Shown here piece by piece: positions 9,577 to 17,792 of a stretch of DNA of 64,000 bases (positions within the stretch are counted from its first letter, which is position 1; the number at the start of each line of letters is the position of its first letter). The notes below the pieces were generated by a model, which saw only the letters and a list, made by a program, of their open reading frames with translations, searched no databases and was not told the DNA's origin. Source of the DNA: Candidatus Physcousia equi (GTDB lineage: Bacteria; Bacteroidota; Bacteroidia; Bacteroidales; Bacteroidaceae); assembly GCA_018065005.1 (NCBI GenBank), contig JAGHUD010000017.1:53729-117728 (forward strand), written 5' to 3'. The position numbers and the translations under genes are program-made.

Positions 9577-10636
9577 TTGTGCAACACTGAAGAATGCCCG
9601 AATCATGGTGGTCGGGTGCGGTTCCTTGGGCAATGAATTGCTCAAGGATTTAGTGCTTTTAGGTGTAGAGCATCTGGTGCTCGTGGATTTCGATCGGGTT
9701 GAGATGGACAACCTTTCGCGCACGGTTCTGTTCACCCCCGACGACGTCGGACGCTACAAGGTGGATGCAGCGCGCGACCGCCTTCGACAGATGAACGCCA
9801 GGCTTGAAGTGGAGACAATCTGTGCAGACATCATCCACGACGTGGGGTTGGGACTGATTGCAGAAATGGACCTTGTGGTGGCTTGCGTCGACAGCCGCTG
9901 GACGCGCTTCATGATCAACCGTCACTGCATGCGAACAGGACGTGTCTGGGTGGATGGAGGCATCACGCAGGCAGAAGGAAGCGTGCGGGTGTTTGGTGCA
10001 CAGGTGGCCAACTGCTATGCATGCAACCTCGGGGGAAAGAAACTGACTGAACTGCAACGACGCCTTTCTTGCTCCCAAACGATACGTCGCATGGAAGAAA
10101 TGGGACATGTCCCCACGGGACTCATCCCGGCTGCCGTTGTTGGGGCGGTCATGGCAAGGCAGGTCATGGACCTACTGAATGGTTCTCCCTCGTTGCAAGG
10201 ACACATGTACAGTTTCGATGCCGACACGCTACTCGGGCACAAGGTGCTTTTTCAGGCTTTTGATGACGATTGCGTGGAACATGATGTTTGGACACCCATA
10301 CGACACTGCACGCTCACATCAGAGTCCACCATAAGCGAAGCCATCGAGCAATGCAACACGCTGTGGTTGCGCGACGACTGTTTCGTGGATTACCTCATCG
10401 ACCGCAAGGACGACACCAGACATCAGATGATGTGTGCTGGGCGCATGGTGGTAGAAAGAATGGACATGATGCCAGCATTGAGAGGGCGCCTCACTTCTGA
10501 TTTCTACCAACACGAATATCATGTTGTCGATGCAGACTTTCCTTATCCCATGCTCACGCTGCAGCAATTGGGCATTCCATCGGGCGACATTCTGCAGACG
10601 GCACAGGGGTTCTATCAATTGAGAAATGAGGACTGA
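9569..10636 (+). CDS. E1-like/ThiF-MoeB-HesA family ubiquitin-activating-type enzyme
   Basis: MVVGCGSLGNELLKDLVLLGVEHLVLVDFDRVEMDNLSRTVLFTPDDVGRYKVDAARDRLRQMN; DLVVACVDSRWTRFMINRHC; CYAC; candidate catalytic Cys in LSCSQ; PTGLIPAAVVGAVMARQVMDLLNG. ATG at 9569; track start 9566 is TTG. Confidence 0.85.
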   Translation: MNDCATLKNARIMVVGCGSLGNELLKDLVLLGVEHLVLVDFDRVEMDNLSRTVLFTPDDVGRYKVDAARDRLRQMNARLEVETICADIIHDVGLGLIAEMDLVVACVDSRWTRFMINRHCMRTGRVWVDGGITQAEGSVRVFGAQVANCYACNLGGKKLTELQRRLSCSQTIRRMEEMGHVPTGLIPAAVVGAVMARQVMDLLNGSPSLQGHMYSFDADTLLGHKVLFQAFDDDCVEHDVWTPIRHCTLTSESTISEAIEQCNTLWLRDDCFVDYLIDRKDDTRHQMMCAGRMVVERMDMMPALRGRLTSDFYQHEYHVVDADFPYPMLTLQQLGIPSGDILQTAQGFYQLRNED

Positions 10637-10735
10637 ACCTACCCATATTTGGTCTGAACCCATCGTAGAGAGAACGACAAAAGAGGATGGAGCGATAAAA
10701 GAGAGTGGACAAAAAAAAGAAAAACAATCTAAGGT

Positions 10736-11485
10736 ATGAATAAAGAGATCAGTGCAGAGATGCTTCTCAACTACCGATATCCCGAGAGGATGCGGCAATG
10801 GAAGGTGACGAGCAAGGGTACATTCTATCGAAACTACAGCAGCGATGCCATGGCCATCAATCTTGTAGAGAACAAGGTGCAGTTGGCACGCGACGGCTTC
10901 CTGCGTCTGCTACCCGAAGGACTCTTCTTCAACGAGAAGTCGAGGGAAGAAGAAAGCGCCAATCAGAGGCAATGGCGCTTGATGCTGCTGAGCAAAGCCT
11001 TCATCCCCATTGACTCTTTTGCTTTTCGCAACAAGCTCCAGCTGGAGCACGAGGTGGATAGGCTCTTGCAAGAAAAATGGGATTTGATACTGCATAGAGT
11101 TTTTGGCTACACTGCCCAGCAGTCCATCTACAGCGAAGTGGCTGGCTTGTTGCCACAAATGCGCAACCGAAAGGGAGACCTGCTGTTTGTGCAAGCCTTG
11201 CTCGCTACGCTGTGCCATTGTCCCGTGAAGCTGGACCAATCGCACAGATACAGTGAGAGCGACTCGCGACGTTGCTGGATGCCCATGGCACGATTCGAAC
11301 TGCTTGTGCCCGACCTTGATGCGCCGAACTACCGCAGACTACACAACGAGCTCGACTCGCTCACCGAATTTATTGAAGAATGGCTCATGCCCTTCGATGT
11401 GAAGTGCGACATCGTGGTGCGTCAGCATAATGATGCTGCGCAACCTGGAGACAACCTGATTTTAGACTACAATACGGAGTTATGA
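10736..11485 (+). CDS. tssG: T6SS baseplate protein TssG-like
   Basis: 249 aa; sits next to TssK/TssE/TssF; C-terminal ...DNLILDYNTEL; overlaps start of TssK ORF. Confidence 0.6.
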   Translation: MNKEISAEMLLNYRYPERMRQWKVTSKGTFYRNYSSDAMAINLVENKVQLARDGFLRLLPEGLFFNEKSREEESANQRQWRLMLLSKAFIPIDSFAFRNKLQLEHEVDRLLQEKWDLILHRVFGYTAQQSIYSEVAGLLPQMRNRKGDLLFVQALLATLCHCPVKLDQSHRYSESDSRRCWMPMARFELLVPDLDAPNYRRLHNELDSLTEFIEEWLMPFDVKCDIVVRQHNDAAQPGDNLILDYNTEL

Positions 11486-12627
11486 ATACAGATATCAATG
11501 AAAGAATAAAATGGCAATCAGGCTTACAACTGACGCCTGCCACCTTCAACCATCTGGACGAGAACCTCGACCGCAGACAACTGGCAGCGCTGCGCATCTC
11601 TGGTGGCACACGTTTCGGTCGGTTGCCAGATAGTGTTTTCTGCTCAGACGGCGTCTTTGTGCAAGGAACGTTTGAGGTGGCTCTGCTCGAATGCACAGCA
11701 GTGTTGCCCGATGGGCGGCTGGTGAGCCCAAAGGAACCGGTTGCCGTGCGCTTTCCACGTCTCGACAATGGATATGCCTATCTGACCATCACCATTGGAA
11801 GCGACATCGTGGAATATGAGCGGGAAGGCATCCCCTATCAGCGCCACTCCTACCAATACGAAATCCTGCACCAAGCAGAACTGATGCGACGCTGCGATGC
11901 CATGCCCCTTGTGCGGTTTCTCATCAAGGATGGACACTGCAACATAGACAAGGCTTACATCTCTCCTTGTTTGCAACTGAGCTGCGACGAACGGCTCGGC
12001 ACATGGTTGGACACCTTGGCGCATTCGTTAGAGCAAATAGTACACCACGAAAGAATGGAAGAGGGCGATGCCAAGCAGACGCTGCTGCGTTATCTGTTCC
12101 GACTGCGTTCCTTCCATCCGCGTCACACCCTCGACGACCTTGCACTCCTGGCAAACGAGTTGGTAGAAGCCGTACGCTACTTCATCGTCCAACCCAACCA
12201 TGCAGAAGACCCAGAGGTGGAGGACGTGAACTTGTATGACGTGGAAGTGGGGCTGCAGCAAGTGAAGGCTTATCTCGACGCAGCCACATTGGTGCTCAAT
12301 GACGTTGTGCTGACTGACAACAGCATCGACGTCGAAGCGCTCAAGGCACAAATTAAGGAAGAGCTCCTGAACGACATACGTCCAGAACTGCTCCAGACGA
12401 TGAGAGAGCGCTTCGAGGAGATGCGCAACCAGCTCCAGCAACAGCTCAACGAAGCACTGCGCAACTATGTCGACAACACCTTGCGCCCTCTGCTGCAAGA
12501 GCAACTCCAGACGGAACTCAGCACAACGCTCAGCCGCACACTCTACGACAAACTCTACCAAGCACTCTACGATGCCCTCTACGTGCCTCAGGTGGAAGAA
12601 GAAGATCAGTTCATGCCACTCATCTAA
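11482..12627 (+). CDS. tssK: T6SS baseplate protein TssK-like
   Basis: N-terminal IKWQSGLQLTPATFNHLDENLDRRQLAALR typical of TssK shell domain; adjacent to TssE/TssF. Confidence 0.75.
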   Translation: MNTDINERIKWQSGLQLTPATFNHLDENLDRRQLAALRISGGTRFGRLPDSVFCSDGVFVQGTFEVALLECTAVLPDGRLVSPKEPVAVRFPRLDNGYAYLTITIGSDIVEYEREGIPYQRHSYQYEILHQAELMRRCDAMPLVRFLIKDGHCNIDKAYISPCLQLSCDERLGTWLDTLAHSLEQIVHHERMEEGDAKQTLLRYLFRLRSFHPRHTLDDLALLANELVEAVRYFIVQPNHAEDPEVEDVNLYDVEVGLQQVKAYLDAATLVLNDVVLTDNSIDVEALKAQIKEELLNDIRPELLQTMRERFEEMRNQLQQQLNEALRNYVDNTLRPLLQEQLQTELSTTLSRTLYDKLYQALYDALYVPQVEEEDQFMPLI

Positions 12628-12639
12628 GACCAGGACAAC

Positions 12640-13101
12640 ATGATTCGCACCATACACATACCATTGGCTGTCAACAACGGAATCCTGCAACGCGAGGAGC
12701 AGCTAAAACAGTCGATTGACAACACGCTTGAACTGCTGCTCACCACACCTTTAGGCAGTTGTGCTGCCGATCCCGACTTCGGTTTTGTCTTCAACAATAT
12801 GGCATTTGAGAATTTCAACGAAAACGACGGTACAATCTTTAATACGCTGCCTGTGCGAGACGGATTTGGTGAGCATTATGGATTATATAATAAGAAAGTA
12901 TCCGGAAGTTCAAAAAATATTAGTACCTTTGCCGCTGATTTGCGCGATGCCATCCTGAAGTATGAGCGCAGACTGAGAAATCCTACCGTGACGATGACCT
13001 ACATGCGTTTGGAACGCTCAATGCATGTGCTCATCCGCGGCGAACTGCCTCAAATCGACACGCTCTATGAGCACAAGTTTGTCTACAAGTTGTGGCGCTA
13101 A
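12640..13101 (+). CDS. tssE: T6SS baseplate protein TssE (gp25-like)
   Basis: IDNTLELLLTTPLGSCAADPDFGF ... LRDAILKYERRLRNPTVTM: gp25/TssE pattern. Confidence 0.8.
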   Translation: MIRTIHIPLAVNNGILQREEQLKQSIDNTLELLLTTPLGSCAADPDFGFVFNNMAFENFNENDGTIFNTLPVRDGFGEHYGLYNKKVSGSSKNISTFAADLRDAILKYERRLRNPTVTMTYMRLERSMHVLIRGELPQIDTLYEHKFVYKLWR

Positions 13102-13184
13102 CCCATCTGTTCGGAGGCCATAGCCCGCTGCACATTTGATCTGCACGCGGTCGTATTCTTAACAAAAGAAAAACAAAAAACAAC

Positions 13185-14882
13185 GTGAGCCAGACAATAT
13201 ACGACACCCGACAAAGAACGGAAGAACTGCTGAAGGAAGCCCTCAACATCTGGAAGCAAGAGAACCATAGCGAGTATCTGGAAGGACTCGAGAAGGACCC
13301 CGTGTTCGAACTGCTCATCTCTGCCATCGCTTGGCAGGCCAACGAGTCGGACAACGAGATAGCACGCCTTCGCACCGAGATTCTTCAAGAATATCTCACC
13401 ATGCTCACACCCTACGAAATAGGGCATGCCACACCTGCTACTGCTGTCTTGCAGACATTCCCACAGGCGGGAGTCGGCGAGGTGAGACTCCATGCAGCAT
13501 CCACCTTTGCCATGGGAAAAAGCAACTGGCGCTTCATGCCTCTGCTCGAAAGTCGCGTGCTGCCTGTACGCATCGAATCACTCGCGCGTCTTGATGGCCG
13601 ACATTGGGCTGTGAACATCTCATCGAGCCAACCCCTCACCGACCTCACAGGCCTAACATTTGCAGTCACAAACCCCTCCTTCCGCGACCTCAACGTCAGT
13701 TTGAATGGGAAAGAACTGCCTTTAGTGCGTCCGTGGGAATACAGTGAGCTGCCATACACCTCTTGCTTCTCGCTCGAAAACTCACTCTACAACCGCATGG
13801 CAGCATTCGACCCAGCACCTTCGTGCATGGAACTCTTTGCTCGCCACGACCTACGCATCTACAGCATACGCCCACACGAGGCAAAACAATACCTTCCGCA
13901 GGAGGCAACACAGTTGCGCTTGGTTTTTGAGTTTACCGGCACAGCAGCCAACTTCCAGTTCGAGCGTTCGCAACTTTTCTTTAATGTTGTTCTTTTGGCA
14001 AATGCTACCGAGCGACAAGTAGACCTCGACAGCATCAACCCCGTGGCACGCATCACAGGCGAAGGGTCTGGCAAACAAGGAGAACAGCTGATGCACTTGA
14101 TTCGGCCGAGCCACGACCAAATCTATGAGGACTGCCGTGTCAACGTGCGACGCGTTGCCGGCGACCGCTTCAATCAGGCGACTCTGCTGCGTCTGCTTTC
14201 AGCTGTCCAAGACCGTCTGCGCAGCGATTTCTATGCCTTCATGCAGCTGGATCCCCGCCAGACATCCGTGGCAATACGCACCATCCAGGAACAGGTGCAG
14301 CGCCTCATCCGCATAGCTTCTGAGAACCTCGAGCGGAGCATTGCCGGCACCTATCTGATGCTCGACCACATGTCCACGGCAAGTGTCTGCGTGAAGTATC
14401 TGACCACTTCTGGCGCAGCCGTCAACGAAGAACTGACCAACGATGCACACTTCTCCGTCCCAGGTGGTTTGGACCTTGCCTCCACGCATCAAATAGCACC
14501 TGCCATACGCGGCACGAACGAGACAAGCTCCGAAGACAACGACATCAGCCTCATCCGCTATGCCCTCATCACGGGCGACCGCATTGTCACGCCTGCCGAC
14601 ATCAAGAGCTTCTGCTACAAAGAACTGATGCAGCGCTACTCGATTACACACGACATGGTGGACAGTATCGCCGTGAAGCAGACTGAGGTGGGCACTCTCG
14701 ATTGCTGGCACAACGCCTGTGGCTTTGAGATTCGGGTAGAGGTGTGCTTGAAGGACACGCCCAATCTGCGACGCAAGTTCACCGATCGCATCCCGCAAGC
14801 CGAACTGCTTCTCGAAAAGATGATGCAAGTGCGCAGTGCTAATATCTATCCTATCCGTGTCACCATAAAACTCCAAGAATAA
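13185..14882 (+). CDS. tssF: T6SS baseplate protein TssF (GTG start)
   Basis: KDPVFELLISAIAWQANESDNEIARLRTEILQEYLTMLTPYEIGHATPATAVLQ; DLTGLTFAV; C-terminal LLEKMMQVRSANIYPIRVTIKLQE. GTG at 13185. Confidence 0.8.
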   Translation: MSQTIYDTRQRTEELLKEALNIWKQENHSEYLEGLEKDPVFELLISAIAWQANESDNEIARLRTEILQEYLTMLTPYEIGHATPATAVLQTFPQAGVGEVRLHAASTFAMGKSNWRFMPLLESRVLPVRIESLARLDGRHWAVNISSSQPLTDLTGLTFAVTNPSFRDLNVSLNGKELPLVRPWEYSELPYTSCFSLENSLYNRMAAFDPAPSCMELFARHDLRIYSIRPHEAKQYLPQEATQLRLVFEFTGTAANFQFERSQLFFNVVLLANATERQVDLDSINPVARITGEGSGKQGEQLMHLIRPSHDQIYEDCRVNVRRVAGDRFNQATLLRLLSAVQDRLRSDFYAFMQLDPRQTSVAIRTIQEQVQRLIRIASENLERSIAGTYLMLDHMSTASVCVKYLTTSGAAVNEELTNDAHFSVPGGLDLASTHQIAPAIRGTNETSSEDNDISLIRYALITGDRIVTPADIKSFCYKELMQRYSITHDMVDSIAVKQTEVGTLDCWHNACGFEIRVEVCLKDTPNLRRKFTDRIPQAELLLEKMMQVRSANIYPIRVTIKLQE

Positions 14883-14888
14883 AAAACT

Positions 14889-15206
14889 ATGGAAGAGTTT
14901 TTCATCAATATCATCTATAAGAACAAGAAGGTGAAGTTCCGAGTCATGAATCCTGAGTCGTCACTCGACATGCTGATGCAGAACTTGCGCCACGCAACCG
15001 GAAAGGACGGGCGCCTCATCTTCGACTTCCCCTCGGTCGACCAATCGGGTGCGCCTCTCGACTATTTCTTTGGGAAGAACGACACAGACATCAATGAGGT
15101 GCGCGTGCTGCGCCCTCGCATCGGCAAGACCGACAAGACATTGCTGGACTACGGCATTGCCAGCGGCGACACCGTGTATCTCATAGCTGACCCATTCCCA
15201 GGATGA
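14889..15206 (+). CDS. Ubiquitin-like (beta-grasp) protein
   Basis: 105 aa; N-term beta strands (FFINIIYKNKKVKFRVMNPESSLDMLMQNL), C-term KTLLDYGIASGDTVYLIADPFPG (Ub/YukD-like LxDYGIxxGDTVxL), ends in Gly; its stop overlaps the E2-like start (ATGA). Confidence 0.7.
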   Translation: MEEFFINIIYKNKKVKFRVMNPESSLDMLMQNLRHATGKDGRLIFDFPSVDQSGAPLDYFFGKNDTDINEVRVLRPRIGKTDKTLLDYGIASGDTVYLIADPFPG

Positions 15207-15730
15207 CCGGACGCGACAGACGACTACGCTACGAATATGAATTGCTGGAGCAGCGGTTTGCCTCTCGCGACGACATCCGTGTCGAAGTGACGGGACGCAA
15301 CGCATCTGGCATACCCAACCGCTATCTCGTGCACTACCGCATCCGTTGCTTCTGTGCCGTGACAGATGTGGACCACCTCAACGAGCCAGGCTTTCGCAAC
15401 CAGCCTCTCTTTGCAGAGCATTTCTTGATGGCTATCGAGCTCCCTCCTGCCTATCCCTCCGTGGATGCATCGCCCGTCTTCCGTTTCCTGACCCACGACG
15501 AGCACCAACAACCAATACCTCATCCATGGCACCCCAACATACGGTGGTTTGGCGAGATGGCAGGACGCGTCTGCCTGAACGCCCCCGACACCTACACCGA
15601 CCTCGCATGGGGCGTGGCTCGAGTGGCACAGTATCTCCGCTATGAGCGCTATCACGCCACCAACGAGCCACCTTATCCCGAGGACCGTCAGGTGGCCATC
15701 TGGACATTGAAACACTTAGACGAAATATAG
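15203..15730 (+). CDS. E2/UBC-fold ubiquitin-conjugating enzyme-like protein
   Basis: IELPPAYPSVDASPVFRFLT ... HPWHPNIRWFGEMAGRVCLNAPDTYTDLAWGVARVAQYLRYERYHATNEPPYPEDRQVAIWTLKH: UBC-like YP..P.v.F...HPNI...G.vCL...... ; putative catalytic Cys124. Confidence 0.8.
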   Translation: MTGRDRRLRYEYELLEQRFASRDDIRVEVTGRNASGIPNRYLVHYRIRCFCAVTDVDHLNEPGFRNQPLFAEHFLMAIELPPAYPSVDASPVFRFLTHDEHQQPIPHPWHPNIRWFGEMAGRVCLNAPDTYTDLAWGVARVAQYLRYERYHATNEPPYPEDRQVAIWTLKHLDEI

Positions 15731-15734
15731 AAGA

Positions 15735-16928
15735 ATGAGAAAGACAATACTTTTGCTCCTATGGCTCTCTGCCTTAGCCCTGTCAGCACAGCCGCAAGAG
15801 CTACCTCTATACCTACAGGATCGCGACACGTTAGTGGAACACCTAACGATGCCGCCCGGAGCACAGAGCGATGAGCTCCAAGTGACACTCAAATTCAGTT
15901 TCGACGAGGCAGCCAACACAGTCACCCTGACAGCAGAAAGCACGGGATACATCTTCGGACTGCAAGCAGGGACGCGCTACTGCAACATCTTCAAAAACGG
16001 CAATCTGCTGCGCAAGGGAGGACTATTCATGGCAGAGCGCTTGGCTTACGACGTCAGCACCGACCCCTCCTACAGCTACCGTCTGATCAAAGCAACACGC
16101 AAATCCATCGGGAAATACAAACCACGCCAAAAGCACTACTTCCACCGATGGGTGGCATCGGACGACATGGACCTCCGCACGGCGAAAACTGCCCTTCAGG
16201 CAAAGAAACTGGTGCAGGTGTTCTCATTGGCTCCAGGGCAGACGAAGGCCACCATCCATTTGCGAGACCTCTTCACCATGGAGCATAAGGGCACTCGTCC
16301 ACGACAGTGGAAAAAGATGCTCATGACACAGTATCACGATTTCAACCTTTCCTACCGTCTGACTATCGAGCGCAACTCTTGCTTTGGCAAGGAGGGAGAG
16401 GTGGAACTCATGAGAGAGAAAGTGAACCAACTGCAGAAACACTTGACAAAACTACAAGAAGACTACCCCGCCAACGAAGATCTGTATCCTGCAGCCTACG
16501 AAACATTTGTCACTCGTCGCGACTCGCTCATCACCACTTTCCCGCTCATCAAACAAACCAGTCAGTGCCCCGACCTGCAGACGGCCTACGATGACTACAA
16601 CAATCTCGCCTCTCAACTCATACAACTGCACAGAAATCTCCACGTCGCACCCAGCCAGACGGGAGAAGTGATCGGAAGTCTACTCAAGACGAAGCACCTC
16701 GATGCCAATGCCCTGCAGTTCAAGGTGCGCCAGCTGGACGAGTTGATCGGACAATGGTTGCTGACAACGGATAAGAACGAACGCATGAACCTCCGCATGC
16801 AGTGTAAGCGCATCATCTACGAAGCAAATCGATTGGCAGAAGGCAAAAAAGTGGAGAACGAAACGCAACGACGGGCTTTGCTCAACTTCAGCCAGGCCTA
16901 TGATTACTACAAACGAACCATAAAATAA
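15735..16928 (+). CDS. Secreted/periplasmic coiled-coil protein in T6SS-Ubl operon
   Basis: Signal peptide MRKTILLLLWLSALALSAQPQ; 5 bp after E2-like gene; no family recognised. Confidence 0.55.
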   Translation: MRKTILLLLWLSALALSAQPQELPLYLQDRDTLVEHLTMPPGAQSDELQVTLKFSFDEAANTVTLTAESTGYIFGLQAGTRYCNIFKNGNLLRKGGLFMAERLAYDVSTDPSYSYRLIKATRKSIGKYKPRQKHYFHRWVASDDMDLRTAKTALQAKKLVQVFSLAPGQTKATIHLRDLFTMEHKGTRPRQWKKMLMTQYHDFNLSYRLTIERNSCFGKEGEVELMREKVNQLQKHLTKLQEDYPANEDLYPAAYETFVTRRDSLITTFPLIKQTSQCPDLQTAYDDYNNLASQLIQLHRNLHVAPSQTGEVIGSLLKTKHLDANALQFKVRQLDELIGQWLLTTDKNERMNLRMQCKRIIYEANRLAEGKKVENETQRRALLNFSQAYDYYKRTIK

Positions 16929-16931
16929 GGA

Positions 16932-17789
16932 TTGGCAATGACACTTCGGTGCAGACATCTCTTTGAACTTTTCGCTCGCCGGGTCACCGCTACGGTAGCC
17001 CTGCTGCTCTCCGCCATGCCCCTTTCGGCACAAGGCGAGGGGCAATACATCCTGAGCGAAGATGGAGAGATTCTTGCCGAACACATCATTGCATTCATGG
17101 AGGAAACCACCGAACTGATGGATTACATAGGCGATGCCCAACAGGCACAAATCAGTTCAATACATCGCTTTGCCAATATCATCAACACACGTTGGAAGGG
17201 TTTTCTGCAACTGGAGCAAGAAGCCATCTCACAAGACGACAGCCTTATGGTGTTGGTGTCGGACTTCGAGCAGTCGATGAAGATGGTGACCGACTCCATC
17301 GCTGCCCGTGAGCAAAAACTGCAGATGCACGCCAATTTTGTCAACGCAGAGAAGTTTCTCTCGCAGCAACAACAAGTCTACGATCGACTGCTTCACAAAG
17401 CCAACATGCTGGCACAAACCTCTCAGACGGCTACACAATTGGAGCAACACAAGACACACGAACAAATCATCTTTGCCAACGTGCAGCAGCACTACAACAA
17501 CGCAAAGGAAGCAGCACTCCACGACGCAAAACTTCAAAAACGCATGGAGAAGATAGAACAGGCTTATGTTAAAATCAAAACAGATTCTGAAACGATACAA
17601 GCAGCCCAATATAAGCCGTTCATTGAGCGTGCCAAAGACTATCTCATCAGTGCTGCCTGTGTCACCATACTGCTCATGTTCATCACCATGCTTCAAGCAC
17701 GCCTAAAAGCCATCAAGCAAGCACGCAAGGCTGCCAATGACATGAAAAAACTGATAGAAAAGCAACATAACGACATACCCACCATCTGA
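16932..17789 (+). CDS. Exported coiled-coil protein with C-terminal transmembrane helix, T6SS-Ubl operon
   Basis: N-terminal hydrophobic signal; C-terminal YLISAACVTILLMFITMLQARLKAIK; tightly packed between neighbours. Confidence 0.55.
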   Translation: MAMTLRCRHLFELFARRVTATVALLLSAMPLSAQGEGQYILSEDGEILAEHIIAFMEETTELMDYIGDAQQAQISSIHRFANIINTRWKGFLQLEQEAISQDDSLMVLVSDFEQSMKMVTDSIAAREQKLQMHANFVNAEKFLSQQQQVYDRLLHKANMLAQTSQTATQLEQHKTHEQIIFANVQQHYNNAKEAALHDAKLQKRMEKIEQAYVKIKTDSETIQAAQYKPFIERAKDYLISAACVTILLMFITMLQARLKAIKQARKAANDMKKLIEKQHNDIPTI

Positions 17790-17792
17790 AGA

